A stretch of DNA of 64,000 nt from contig OU452210.1 in NCBI GenBank assembly GCA_911728435.2, positions 1,426,001 to 1,490,000 on the forward strand, given 5' to 3'. This DNA is from Apoderus coryli (Eukaryota > Arthropoda > Insecta > Coleoptera > Attelabidae). A program made the position numbers and the translations under genes. A model generated the notes under the pieces. The model was given only the letters and a program-made list of their open reading frames with translations. It searched no databases and was not told the DNA's origin. Below, piece by piece: positions 42,957-55,667 of this stretch. Numbering within the stretch: position 1 is the first letter of the stretch; every line of letters starts with the position of its first letter.

Positions 42957-45820
42957 CAAAGATTAATCTACACAATAGATAGTCAGCCCAATGCATTAAA
43001 ATCAGAACATCTCTAAGTATGCCTGCCACTACGTGGCGTAGACTAGCGTGTAAAGCATAGAGCAGTATTGTCACAGCCAGAAACCGTTTTGTAGTTTATT
43101 AATATCAAAAACAAAACGCAACGTATAACAATTATTTAGATCATTTGCAACAGATATGCACCGGCAATGCTGTATTGTCAGAGAGAGAAATTGATGAAAT
43201 TCTGTATTAATCTGGAGGGGATACGCAGGGAGGGTAGAAAAAAAAACAAGCGAATGTGGTGTGTGTCGTGCTGTTGCCAATTCGTCGGTAAAAGAAACAC
43301 ACAGGGTGATTTATTACAAGTACAGTATTGAAATAAAAGCCTAATCTCTATGAATTAAATTTAATATAATAATATTTAATCCATGTCATACATGTTTCAA
43401 GACTAGACCAGTCCCATGATCAGAGGCGAACAATCGTTAAATGAAAAGCTTTTAGATAGAAACATACTTTTGACTAAATATTTCACGTAGACAATGTGGC
43501 AAAGATGTAACAAGATTGTTGTAGATCTTATAATACCTATAATAAAAAAATTATCAGTGCTACCTATATTATATTAGGTATACCTATTATAATAGTCTGT
43601 CTCTTCATCAGGTATAAGTTCCACTTTATCGGTTTAGGTACTTAAATTTTACTTCTTTTTAATGTTTCTTCGGGTAAATAATAAGTTCGGTAGGAATAGG
43701 GCTTTGGGTATGAAACAAAAAAGATAGAAAATAGAAATTTGATATAGGGGTAGTTCTAAGCATTTACAAGTTTGTGACGTGTAGCGATTTTCGATGCCGC
43801 CCCCGGAGGTATACATGAGGGCGGCGCAATGCCGTTTTAAATATCTCGTTTCGCTTTCTTGGAAAATAAAAAATTATAACTGATAACTGAAACTTAGTAC
43901 TTAATACGTGGGCGTAAGAGGTAAGCTCACTTCACAGGTCTCTATTAATGAAAGAAAGTTAACATTTTGAGCATCTGCGTAAAATTAAATGTATCCGTTT
44001 GGTGGGTAGTTTTGATTACAATAAGTCGGTGCCAAGCCCAAGCCCGAAACAAAATAAATCTATATTTACCTACTACCTATTTGGCTTGGTACCGACTATT
44101 ATGTGCATTGTTGTCTTTTGAATGATATTTGTATTTTGTTATTTTTCGTATTTTTTATTAGTTCTTTTGACAGCTCTGGTGTCATCAATACACCTGTATC
44201 CCGAATTGCACCAAATTGCGATGCTATTGAACAAGCATATAATCCTAAATATAATATTCTTTTTGAACTACCTGTATCTCGAAAACCAAGCCGTAGCGGA
44301 CCCATGTACATATGAAATTTGTATCTTAAAATTAGTCAAAGAATCACCCTTTAAAGTTTGTACAAGTACTTATGCAACACCCTATATACATAGATACTTT
44401 GATTTGCAATTTGCAAATCTGTCAAACTAGGTAATGCTGTTTTTTTTTTATTTACTTTCAAATATGGTGTTATGTAATTGTATTCAAATTAAATGTTTGG
44501 GGATGATATTTACGAGTTTTATTTTTTTATATAGAGAAACTGTTATTCAGTTTTTAAGGATCAATCTGAAGCAGACGATTGTACTTGTTAAAACATGAAA
44601 AAAGTTATTGTCGTGATACTTTTAACACCCTGTTGGTGGGTTTTTAAAGCTTTTTACGAAACGTGTTAACAATACAATCTACATAAATCGTTAGTTTTTT
44701 AAAGTTTTATGATCATTGCACAAAAACCAATATTAGGGAGACTGTAAGTTTTTTTTTTCAATTCGGCGTTGCAGAATTTGAACCTAATTGTGATAATTGT
44801 GTTATTTTACTAGTATAGATATTTTTGAGTAAATTAATTCGGTTATAATCGATGAGTAGAATCTTTGGAGTAAAATACATTTCACAAAAACCCTGAACCA
44901 TATTTCTCAATAGATTTAAATTTTCATTAAAAACAGATTAAAAATTCTAATTTTTTACATCCTGCATTTCGAAACCGTATTTTTTTAAATAATTATTGTC
45001 ATGCTGGAAATTTCAAACCTTATTTACTTCAGCAACTTGTAAAAAGCACAGCCTTTTTAATATTAACATTTCTTAAAATCGATATTACGCGATAACGATG
45101 ACTTTCTATCAATATCACAGAAGGATACATTTATTACGTATATAATTTGTTAGATTTTACATCTCCGAATTGAAACACACGCAAAAAATGTGCATAAAAA
45201 AGTTAGGGTAGCATTTCACGCCTGTATGCCCCTTTAATTTACCCGCCTCTGAGATTTATTTTTTCATAATGTTAACGACAAGTTGAATCTGCTGTTTGAG
45301 TTTGATCCTTAAAACTGAATCAGGTAATAACCGGAAGTCCTATCTATAACGCCAAATTTCGTTAATTTAAATATAACTTTTTGATGCATCCTTATATCCG
45401 AAATTTAAAATTAAATTACTAAAATAATATTATTTTAGTCATTTAAAATTATTGTCTAAAACATTTAATAAACCAGCCCTGTATATTTATACTATTATAG
45501 TAATTTCTTTTATTTTCGTCCATACACATTAATCTTTGCGTAGATAGGTATACGTATACCATATAATTTTAAACAAAAAACACTGCTGCACAGTGATACC
45601 TATAATATAAAAACAAACTCCGACCTCGTAGGGGAAAGTATACTCGTCCTTGTCTAACATTGCCCATATGATTATTTTATTTCAATAGAATACATATAAC
45701 GCCATCTACAATTTCCATGGTTGCATGTTTTTCTAATAGATGTAGCTCGTGTCGAGACAGTTTCAATTTTTGTTTTATTTCCCATATACGCTGACTATCT
45801 ATTGTGTAGATTAATCTTTG
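42957..45820. mobile_element. hAT-like non-autonomous transposon, 2.86 kb, copy 1
   Basis: Terminal inverted repeats CAAAGATTAATCTACACAAT... (42957) and its complement ending at 45820 extend about 30 bp. The 7-mer gttctag flanks both ends (42950-42956 and 45821-45827). CA..TG ends with 7-8-bp duplications fit the hAT group by inference. No transposase motif is present; the short frames inside are not conserved proteins. Copy 2 begins at 62575 and is nearly identical across the 1.43 kb visible. Contains a dead hammerhead. Confidence 0.8.
43388..43427 (-). ncRNA. Hammerhead relic with G8 mutated, inside the hAT-like element
   Basis: On the minus strand: gccu, CUGAUCA (G8 changed to C), stem II GGGACU/AGUCUU kept by G-U pairs around GGUCU, then GAAACAUGUA. 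It is homologous to the 20.7-kb ribozyme including loop sequence. G8 is the general acid of hammerhead catalysis, so cleavage should be abolished. Confidence 0.7.
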
Positions 45821-47773
45821 GTTCTAGTAATAGATAGCGAAGAAGACATTATTAATCTTCAAGATCGAAGACGCGTGCACTGTTCACTTACAGATGTGAA
45901 CGCATAATAATTTACTGATAATAGGAAATATGTGTGGAAACAATATTCAAAAAGCTTAGATTTTTAATTTTTAAAGAAAAAAGTAAAAAGATATAAGAGT
46001 ATAATAGTTTTTAATTGGGAAATATTTTTAAGTGTACAGTACGAACTAAGTTAATATTTTAGATATTTTTATAAAAATAATTTGAATACGAGGGACAGTT
46101 ACATATTAAGCTATTCAAACAAAAACAGGTGAATGTCAGAAAAATTACTTTAATAATCTTAGAAGAATGACATTAATATTTTTTTTCTTTTTACTAGGAA
46201 TTATGGGAAAATATAATTTTAAAAACAATAATGTATTATCAATGAAAGAGCTGCTCAGTTCCAGAATAATGGATTATTATAATGAAACATTTATAATATA
46301 TATTTATTCACTTTTAACTTAAAACAAATTTTAATTTAACAAACTTTAATTTTGCAACTCTGGAGTTGAGTAACATACTACCATTGATAATACATGCAAC
46401 TTCAAATACTATGCCGTCGACCAAGAAAACAATTTTTCAGACAGCATTTCTAGAACAATTTAAAAAATATAATATTTCAAAACTTATCTTTAAAAAAGGG
46501 AATCCTGATCTCAGCTATATCCTAAAATGGCTTTCACAGTTCACAATTTCCACGCTAAACTACAACTTCAAGACTACAGTAATTCCACACCAATTTTTAA
46601 ACGACTAATCACTTTTATTTTGCACACAACCCTCGTCAACATAATGTTGAGAGGGAATACCGAATTATCACGACCAAAGTTAAATCCAAGATTCAAAATG
46701 TCAACAAAAATCTTATTCCTTAAGATAATCATTCTCCGACAGACCGACAAAAACTGAGGTTTTTATTTCCAAAAACCGTTACATTCATAAAACTGCAAAT
46801 GCAGCAAAACAAGAAAAATCGTTAACTCCAGACAAAATTCAACGAATTAAGTCTTATTTTTCTTTACAATGTTATACTCATGATAACATACTAGTACATA
46901 TACGTGCCAAAAATGGGCACGCGGGAGTTCTAAAAATAATTAATTTAATATGAAAATCATTTAAATTTAACAGTTTTTCTTCTTTTTTGCATGATCTACT
47001 GTATCAAACGCCCATTACGACACGAGCCGCAAGCAAACCAGCAACCATCACTAAATCACTGAGGAAAGCGGAGACGGGAGTTACGAAATTGAGAACAAAG
47101 ATCATGACGATTAATACGAAAAAGTTAACTCAAGCAACAATTAGACAATTCCACATCTCCAGAACGCTCAGACAACAACCACGGGGAACGAAAATCTCGT
47201 ATAATGATGTTCCTCCTTCAGTCGACCTGAATAGATGCAAGTGAAAAACGAACGATTAGGTGTACACACCTAAACGATTCGTTACAAAGTAACCAACCAA
47301 TGCGAAGCAATACAGAGGACGCCTATGGTCAAGCAAAACGAGTAAGCAGAACCTTCCAATTTGGCGCCTTATAACAATTGCAGATGACAGCAACTTCCAA
47401 CCCAACGATGGCAAACTCCTTCCCCGCAAGTACCAGTGATATGATGGCATAATTTCCAGCTACAACGAACAAAAGCATAAGATGGTTCAAGGACAACCAA
47501 CTCCAGGGCAAACATTGTATTTTATATTTAACAATTTTTGTAAAGACATGCAAAAAACAGTAATAATTTATTTTAACTAATATATTTTTTTTTCTCTTTA
47601 CAACTTTATACACTTTTGAAAGACATTTTAATTTATATATAAATATAAGATATACTATTGTATGCGGCACAGTTGATCTTTACGAATACATTTTTTATTT
47701 TTTTTTAAACTTCGACACCATTAGCGTCCCAGCAAAGGCAAAAATGGGGGCCATTTTTTCGTGAGTCCGAGGA
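45821..47773. other. Interior of the LTR-flanked region, right part
   Basis: Frames at 46366-46608 (SNILPLIIHATSNTMPS...) and 46987-47244 (Thr/Lys-rich, MHDLLYQTPITTRAASKP...) are the longest but match nothing I recognise. A polypurine-like aaaaatgggggcca at 47741-47754 lies 20 bp before the right repeat. If this is an LTR element it is decayed or non-coding. Confidence 0.35.
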
Positions 47774-48415
47774 TGTCACACCCGGTATATTGTAATAAAA
47801 ATATTGCATCCGGTCGAACCAGCTATTTTATGCTGATTAATAATTATTAAAAAGTTCATCAAAGTTTATGCAAGTTCATGACTTTAGCATCGGTGTTGTA
47901 TCTACTAGACAAGCTGATTAGCTGACGGACATTTTTTCAAACAAGCGGTACGACGCTAGGAATAGACAATTTCATTGGTCTATATTCGTAAGAGTGGAAA
48001 AAAGTAAATTTATAAATATGATTGTAACAAGAAGTTGCAGGGGATTTTGATTTCCACTTCGGTGTAGTAAAGATTGAGGAGAGTGGTTGGAGATTTGGCG
48101 GCTCGGACCATGAAGTCTCCCCGCGTTGGAGCATATATGTGTCCGAATGCTCCGCCAGGTTCTCTAACCACAAAACTCTCTTTTTTGGGGTTCTTGAGTA
48201 GTGTCTTAAAGTTTTACGGTTTGTCAACGCGAGTGTAATAGTACTAGTATAATTATTATAATTCTGAACGTTTCTTTTTAAACTAAAAAAGATCAGCTGT
48301 GTCGAGGATGATGTTTGAAATGTAAGTACCAATTTTTATATATTGTATTTTTGATGAATTTATTTTGCAACTTGTCCTTTTTCACCGAATTGATTTTCTT
48401 ATATTTTAAATAGTT
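47774..48415 (+). repeat. Right copy of the long direct repeat (candidate 3' LTR)
   Basis: Begins TGTCACACCCGGTA and follows the left copy through cggtcgaac, agcggtacgacgctagga, gatttccacttcggtgtagt, cttaaagttttacggtttgt and gatcagctgtg. It has an extra block (about 48077-48185, including ctcggaccatgaagtctccc) missing from the left copy and about 30 extra bp near 48233. The 3' limit is unclear. The minus-strand 131-codon frame across it is incidental. Confidence 0.55.
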
Positions 48416-49796
48416 GATTTAATAAATAATAGTCAAATATATTTTACTTTCCTTTTAATTTTAATACAGTTTCTTTTAATTTAATCAAATAACTATTAAC
48501 TGAGAGACGCCGCTCAAATACAGACCGTCACTCGTTTACGAGGGAGAATCAATAAGATCCTCTTTCGTGAGCGTGATGTAAGTGGGCGATTCTCGAGTAG
48601 CTCAACAAGCCAAGCGAGTAAATTAATAAAACTCAAACCCTTCTTTAAACTCTATATAAAGATTTAACTCAGTAGAGCACGCTTACCTGAATCTTCAAAT
48701 ACTAAAAGACATAAGGGAGGCTCTACCCTTATTTTCTAACTCTCAAATTGGGACTAGGTGAAGGCACCATCCCTATTAAATCCATACTCTTATACTAATC
48801 TCTTTCTTATTTGTGTGACATATATATTAAATTCATATTCATATACCTTCTTAATTTTATATTGTGAAACGTTGATTTGTAATGGAATAAGTAAAACTTG
48901 ATGTTTGCTTAATTACTCTGGACTTCAACCCAAGAAACCTCAATTTCAACTATATATTATTTATAGTATTTTGGTTTAGTATTATTAGCACTATCCTAGT
49001 TCCACTATCTATGAACGGCCATAAATTAAGATCTTTGAAAAACGGCTAAAAGTTTTTTTTACTCAGATTTCTTAAAAACTCTATTACAGGTGTTCCACCC
49101 CCGGCTGCTCCTGTTCAAAGTAGATTTTCCTGGATTTTGCCTCGCATTCATTCAAAAACTTTTAATATATATTAGGTATTGTTATTGGCCATAAAAGATT
49201 ACTTTTATCTTTTTACCCTTTTCCAATGAACTGAGGACCTTCTTACGAAGTTTTCTTCTTCGTTAAGTTGACCACACAAATGTTCTAAAGCTCCTGCCAA
49301 TAATGTTCATAGAGGGGCTCCTGCTCCCTCGTTATTTACGTTCATAGAATAATGTTTATATACGAATTGCTTGTTACATAAAGTAACAAAACTTTTAGGT
49401 ATGTTGGAAAACAAACAGTACAGTACTTAAGAGTTTGGAATATTTTGTTTTTAAATGTTTATTTATTCGATGGAAATTTATTTTATTTTTTCAAAATAAA
49501 CCAAGGTTAGTTAAGTTGTTTTTTGTGTGTAAGTAGGTAACTCATTAAATTACATTTACAATACCCACCTTCAGTTTTGTTAGGTGGGTTTTTTTTGGGC
49601 AGCCAACGCTGTTTTATATACAATAAGTATTTTAACTTAAGAAGATACGTAGATTATTCGAAAAATATTGCTTTAATGTATCTTAAGATTCTATCATTTT
49701 CCGTGCTAAAATGTTTCTATCTAACACACTGCAAAGCAAGGTTATATCATCTGCATAAAGATAGAGTACCCATTAATAACTTTATTTATTTATTAA
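48416..49796. other. Non-coding, with a retrozyme-repeat tail at 49340-49425
   Basis: The phrase gaattgcttgttacataaag at 49364 is the reverse complement of the retrozyme unit's tatgtaacaagcaattc, followed by gtatgttggaaa matching the tttccaacat block, so an antisense fragment of that repeat lies here without its ribozyme. The rest shows no gene. A 77-codon frame at 49577 has no motif. Confidence 0.45.
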
Positions 49797-50125
49797 TAAT
49801 TATTGTTTGAAGTGCTATTCCTCTAATACCGTATTTATCAAGTTCCTGGTATAGTATTTCATGATCAAAGGAATCAAAACCTTTACTTAATTCAATAAAT
49901 ACAGCAATTGTATTCTTATTATCGTATAAAGAAGTTACAATTTTTGACATAGCTGGATATTTTGCCCTTATTGTTGTTTTATTTTTCCGAAAACCATTTT
50001 GTTCATCACATAAAACATCACAACTCTCAAGAAATGACATTAACCTGTTATAGAGTATCTTCTCAAAAATCTTGCTTATATTGCTTAAAACAGAGATGGG
50101 TCTTTTCTTCAGTTGAATAGAGTGT
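49797..50125 (-). pseudogene. Antisense LINE RT fragment (family of 10.0-11.8 kb)
   Basis: On the minus strand: KRPISVLSNISKIFEKILYN, DVLCDEQNGFRKNKTTI, VFIELSKGFDSFDHEILYQE and LDKYGIRGIALQTII. These align with NISKIFENILYNR, CDEKNGFRKNKSTI, VFVDLSKAFESVNHEIL and LDKCGIRGVTLEIIKSY in the plus-strand copy at 10.9-11.2 kb. Both ends are truncated, so it is an internal fragment. Confidence 0.8.
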
Positions 50126-50559
50126 TGTAACTTGATTTTGTGGTCCTATTACCCACGAACTTAAAAGAAGTTACATTTATGTTGTTTGAATAGTGTTGAC
50201 ACTAGTTATTTTATTTAAAAATAGAACCAATTAGTATTCCTATTGGAATCCCGCAATTTTAAACACCGTCAAAGAGTCCAAACAAATTACTTTATTTTAT
50301 TAACTAACATTTTATTCGGCATGGTAACTTACACAAAATTTAGACCGATATATTTATCCACACTTATCACTACTACTTTTATAAAAAGACTGTTTTAATT
50401 AAGCTCAATAAGCACTGATTTAATTAGACCGCATGTTACAAATGTTCCACTGTAAACACCAACAATCGACTTGGATTCGATGTTGCCAAATTTACATGTT
50501 CATGGCTTGTCTAAAGAAAGCTGTGAGCTGTGACACAGCATTTAAAAATAAAACAAGTG
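50126..50559. other. No recognised feature
   Basis: AT-rich, non-coding. The part nearest 50560 probably belongs to the element carrying the hammerhead relic that follows. Confidence 0.3.
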
Positions 50560-50600
50560 AGTAAACTACTTTCGGCCTAAGTCATCATCAGTCCTAAAAT
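50560..50600 (-). ncRNA. Hammerhead relic (third stem II variant)
   Basis: Minus strand: aggaCUGAUGA, stem II GAC/GCC around UUAG with one mismatch, then GAAA and GUAGUUU. The core is intact, but stem II is damaged by one base and no partner for stem I (aggac) is obvious downstream. Probably inactive. It belongs to a different repeat from the other families. Confidence 0.5.
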
Positions 50601-51269
50601 AAATTTAACATACTTAATGAATAAGAGACATAAATCACAAAAGAAATCCTGTTAAAACACCACATACGATATTGTATTACTAAATATCGATATATTGGTG
50701 ATCCATCGGTAATATCCGAAATAAAAAACCAAAAATTTGATGTGACATTTCAAATCGCTACCGAGACACACATAAATGAAAATAACAGGCGCCGGCGTTC
50801 AGTAATGAGCAAATATCAAAAATAATAATCAAATAATGCAAAATTCAAGCAAAGCTGACAAGTGACGACCTAGTTTAGACGGACCGCGCGCCTTACACAA
50901 GTACAACGATTAGTGAAAAAGCGACAAAAGAACCTTTCGTTGTTTTGTGGACAAAAGCCAAAAAGAAATATACGTATAGGTAATTAGGTATATTATCAGT
51001 AATTTAAAAAAAAAATATTGCAATCGATAGATTTTAATATTTCGATATATCGTCTAAGAAAATATCGACGATATATATCGATATATTGGAAGCAAAATCT
51101 CATCAATTCGATATATCTATATTTTTTCAACATCCTTAGTCGGGAAGTAATATTTTAACCTCTTCTTTAAACTCTTCACCCGTCAGTTTTGTTTTGATAA
51201 TATTCAATTCATATGTAAACTTTAATTTTGATTTTGAACGAAAATTAAGTATTAAATACATTTTTAATA
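50601..51269. other. No gene; tatcgat-rich short repeats
   Basis: The stretch 50680-50710 and 51030-51120 contain repeated atatcgatatat-like text (for example cgatatatcgtc and gacgatatatatcgatatat), which can form small palindromes. Otherwise no feature. Confidence 0.4.
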
Positions 51270-52433
51270 TACAGGGTGAGTCACGAGGAACTGTACATAC
51301 TTCTACCATAAGTAGAGGTACATTAGGGGATCATCAAATGACCATTAAAAACTGTCTCCTTGTTTTGATTATTAATATACAGGGTGAATTATGGATCTTC
51401 ACAAAAACAATGTTTCGTCATATCTTTTCAATGATAAGGTCGATTGATCTCATTTTTTTTATAAAAGTGTGTATTGGTGACTGGCAACTAACTGACATAA
51501 TCAGAATTGAGATAATATAGGTCCGTCTTCGAGAAAATTTGTGAATAATTCTACGTTAATGAGCTGTTGTGTTTTATAATCGTAATGTTTGATGGATTGT
51601 TTTTTACGTTGTTCCACATTGTTAAAACTGTTTTATTGTTTGGTTATTGTTTTTTTATTTTATTTCTTAATTTATGAATAAACATTTCCCTGGCTTGTTC
51701 ATTTCATTCCGATTAAAATAGTTAGACACATGAGTTTTCCTCAAACAAATAAGAAAACTAGGTTATTACAAACATTTTTTATCTGTTTTCTGTCTATTAC
51801 GGGGAAAAAAGTTACATACAGGGTGAATTATTGGGATGAACCAGATATGCCAGATTTTTAAATCCGGTCCTGTAAATCAATTCAAATTATGGTCTTTACC
51901 ATACTTGAGCACAGTGTCTGTCGTTTCTGTCTATTTTGAAGACTTCTTTTTAATAACTAAACTTTATTATACAGTAAGATACTTCATTATTGCCAGTTTT
52001 CAATTTGGCTCTAAAATGAATCTTTAATTGGAAATGTGAGGTGAGTGTAACAAAAAATTCAAATACCCAGGTCTAACTGTCTATTTATGCCCTCTGAAAA
52101 AATTATATCAGATTTTTGAAAAATCATATACAGGGTGAAGTGTTGAATATGAAGCAGTCCCACAAATTTTCTCGAAGACGGACCTGGATTTTCTCAATTC
52201 TGAATAAGTCAGTTAGTTGCCAGGCACCAATACACACTTCTATAAAAAAATGAGATAAATCGCCTTAATCATTGAAAAGATATGACGAAACATTGTTTTG
52301 GTGAATATCCATAATTCACCCTGTATATTAATAATGAAAACAAGGAGACAGTTTTTAATGGTCATGGGATGATCCCCTAATGTGCCTCTACTTATGGTAG
52401 AAGTATGTACAGTTCCTCGTGACTCACCCTGTA
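51270..52433. mobile_element. Fold-back element with repeated ACAGGGTGA motifs
   Basis: The arms 51270-51545 and 52160-52433 are reverse complements of about 275 bp with scattered differences. They start TACAGGGTGAGTCACGAGGA and end in the mirror image, flanked by TA. The motif tacagggtga(a) also appears inside at 51380, 51819 and 52128, and inverted at 52317, so the tip sequence is reiterated through the element. No coding frame with motifs. Confidence 0.85.
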
Positions 52434-53384
52434 TAATACGATTGCAGTTAGTGATACAAAAAAAAATTCGCGTGCAGCACAGTACACGTGATAGAAGTGA
52501 ATACTTCTTTCACGAGAATTTCAAACTACAACATATTTATTTCTCTGGGGTAAAGTATATATTTGTTAGATTTTATTAGACTTTGTATATTGTGTTAACT
52601 GGTTTTGAGTTGTGAATAGATTGTTGAGAGTTGTCAATATAGAAAAATACAGTCCACTCATAGTCTATTATTATAGTTAAAAATAGATAACCTATAGTTG
52701 AAAAATAGTAGAATAGAGTAAAAATAACAATATTATTAATATTTTTAATTGACTCATAATTTTCAAACGAATCCAAGCATCACGAAGCCCAAGCACAATC
52801 TTCTTCCTTATGGCTGACCCTCTCTAATATTTCGTTATTATAATATATGATTACTGTTTACGTCTACCTCCATAAAAAATTGATTTCAATACCTACACCG
52901 GTTGTATCGACAGTATCTCGTATAATATACAATATTTGCCTTGTAAAATAACACCCTAAGTGTAGCTGTGCTTATGCATGCATTCGATTTCTCTCACCGC
53001 GATTGGTATAGGATATAGTGTGTAGCATACACCACAAATATCTCTGTCTCTCTCTCCCTCATATTTGTCATATGCTTCATCTCTTTTACGGGACGAAAAT
53101 TTTATAAGTCGTGTCGTGACGCGACCTTGAAAAATTACTCTCATGCGGCCAAAGAAGTATTCACTTCAAAAATATACATATAGGTTACATAGTATTTGAT
53201 AAAATTTCGCTATATGAGTAATAATACTTTACTAGTTAAGTACATATTTTGTGATTTATATTCAAAAATACCTAGGTAGGAGAAAGAACATAAGTAGAGT
53301 TGTTACCGTCTTATTTATTCTTTGTGCATTAATATAATTAAATAAAGTGTAAACATGAAGTTGTTGGTTTTAATTTATTGTTGT
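52434..53384. other. No recognised gene
   Basis: Non-coding by inspection. A (ctctctctc)-type run lies at 53042-53058. Short frames here carry no motif. Confidence 0.35.
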
Positions 53385-53740
53385 TGATACCATAGCACAA
53401 TAGTGTGGCTGAACTATTTAAATTCCTAAAAGTTTTATTCATGGGTTCGATAGAAATAATGTATGTCTACATTTTAAAAATATCGTGAATCTATACAGGC
53501 TGTCCCATATATAAAAAATGAACCATAGTTGTGTTTTTTCAAATGGAATGCCCTGTATATGATTATATTTTTAGATTCCCCGTTCAAAATAAACCAAACT
53601 TTCATTGAACTACATCTCATCTAAACCTGACAGTTTTTTAAATATTTTTAGTTTAATAAAAATATAGACATAATTTGCATGAAAAAATTCACCCCTATTC
53701 GTTTATTCCTTTTAAGTCAGTCTGGGCTGATAAATATACC

Positions 53741-55560
53741 CACTCTCGAGACAGCTGAGAACTTGACTGCGCATATTTTAAATGACTACTTTACAACTGC
53801 GGCTGATGATATCATAAAACAGCTACCAGTCACATCGGTCACTTTTGAGAAATATATGTCTCCCACTAGAGCTGCTGGATTTAGTTTGAGAACGGTAACC
53901 TTTAATGAAGTACGTGAAAAACTATCAGGTATGAAAAACACAAAAAGCTCGGATTGTTATGAGCTTAATGTTAAAATTATTGGGACTTTAAAGAATCTGC
54001 TAGTGGTGCCGCTACTAAGTTGATAAACCATTGCATTGGTGACGCTGTATTTCCGGCGGTCTTGAAGGAGGCAAGGGTTATTCCAATCTACAAAAATACA
54101 GGATCGGTTGATGATCCCAGTAACTATCGACCAATATCGATCTTGCTAATTTTTTCAAAAATCTTTGAGTCTATTATTAAAAATCAAATAACTGAATATT
54201 TTGAAGCAAATAATCTCTTTATGCAAAGTCAATATGGCTTTCGTAATAAGAGATCTACTACTCTTGCAATTAATAACCTTTTGGAATATGCTTCGGATGG
54301 CATGGAGCAGGGCTGTGACAGCTTTGCTTCCTTTTATGACCTCACTAAGGCTTTTGACTGTGTCTCACACGAGATACTTCTTCAGAAACTCTCTTACTAT
54401 AACTTTGATGTTGACAGTGTTGCCTTGGTTGGCTCTTATCTCAGCGATCGTTTTCAGCACGTTTTGTATAGGGGACGATACTCGGAGAGACTAAGGGTTG
54501 GACGGGGTGTGCCTCAGGGGTCGGTTTTGGGACCTTTACTGTTTTTAATATACGTAAATGATTTATACAAATTTCAAGAAGACTCAAATATAATCCTCTT
54601 TGCTGACGACACAACTAGTCTGATTAGATATCGACCAAACGACCCTTTAGGGGAGTTGGTTAATGCTGTTGAGACTGACATAGGCAATTGGTTTCTGGCG
54701 AATGAACTGAGCTTGAATCAGGCTAAAACTCAGAGCATGAACTTTACTTTGCGTTCTGCGCCTATCGAACTTCAGAGCGATGTTCGCGTGAAGTTCCTTG
54801 GGGTTCATCTTGATTCTAAATTAACCTGGGAGAGTCATGTTCGAGAGCTTGGGTGCTCGCTGTCCAGGGTCATATATTTCATCAGAAGGCTTGCGCAGAG
54901 TGTTTCAATCGCCAGTCTGTTGACGGTATATCACGGTTATTTTGTTTCCCGTATGTAGTATGGTATTTTGAACTGGGGACATAGTTCCCATGCAATGAAA
55001 ATCTTCAAGCTACAGAGGAGATGTTTATGTACAGTGTTGGGGCTCGGTTGGCGTGACTGCTGTAAAAAGTATTTTGTTGAACACGGACTACTTACTTTGC
55101 CTTCCTTGTACATCTTAAACTGTCTTGGCTACATTCGAACCAATGCCTCGCATTTCACTCTTCACTCTGATATGCATAATTATGGTACGCGAAATCGAAA
55201 TGAGATATTGCCTGAATTTCACCGCCTATTGAGGACTAGGAAAGGTTCTGACTATTATTGTGTTAAATGTTATAATAAGCTGCCGTCTCACATAAGGAAC
55301 CTTGGTGAAGTCCAGTATAACAAAAGTATTAAATCATTTTTGATATCTCAAGCTTTTTATACCTTTGAAGACTATTTCAGAAGCGATATTGTAAGATTTT
55401 TCTAGATTTTAGTTTGTTTTATGTTGTTGCTATTTTAATTTGTTTGTAAGCCTTTCTTTGTTGCTGTAACTTTGATTGATTAATTTTTGTTCTTTTTTGA
55501 CGTACTATACATGTTTTGTAACATAAGATGGTGAATAAATATATCTCTCTATCTCATCAT
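53741..55560 (+). pseudogene. LINE with nearly intact RT, one frameshift and one stop
   Basis: LINE coding starts near 53741 (TLETAENLTAHILNDYF, linker). Near 54010 a single-base indel moves the frame. RT motifs then follow uninterrupted: NYRPISILLIFSKIFESIIK, YGFRNKRSTTLAINNLL, FYDLTKAFDCVSHEILLQKL, GVPQGSVLGPLLFLIYVNDL and ILFADDTTSLI with the catalytic FADD. A TAG at 54956, one base from a Gln codon, splits the end. After it: YGILNWGHSSHAMKIFKLQR, NYGTRNRNEILPEFHRLL and YNKLPSHIRNL. The tail is near 55545. It lacks the endonuclease (5'-truncated). Insertion into the fold-back left no obvious target duplication. Confidence 0.9.
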
Positions 55561-55667
55561 ATGTTACGCCAAATATAAAAAACCACCAATACTAAATACA
55601 GGGTGTCCAATAATATAAGTGATATGAACGTAAAGTTTAATTCTAAATAACTTGTTTATTTTAAATC

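Noticed and set aside
43071..43280. 69-codon ORF repeated at 62689-62898 as a conserved gene
   Set aside because: It is conserved only because the whole transposon copy is nearly identical; no motif or start context supports it.
47937..48332. 131-codon minus-strand ORF
   Set aside because: It lies wholly within the long direct repeat, has no motif, and the left repeat copy breaks the frame.
53679..53740. First 20 codons of the frame opening at 53679 as LINE protein
   Set aside because: This stretch is fold-back arm sequence (also present at 62060-62130), fused in frame by chance to the truncated LINE.
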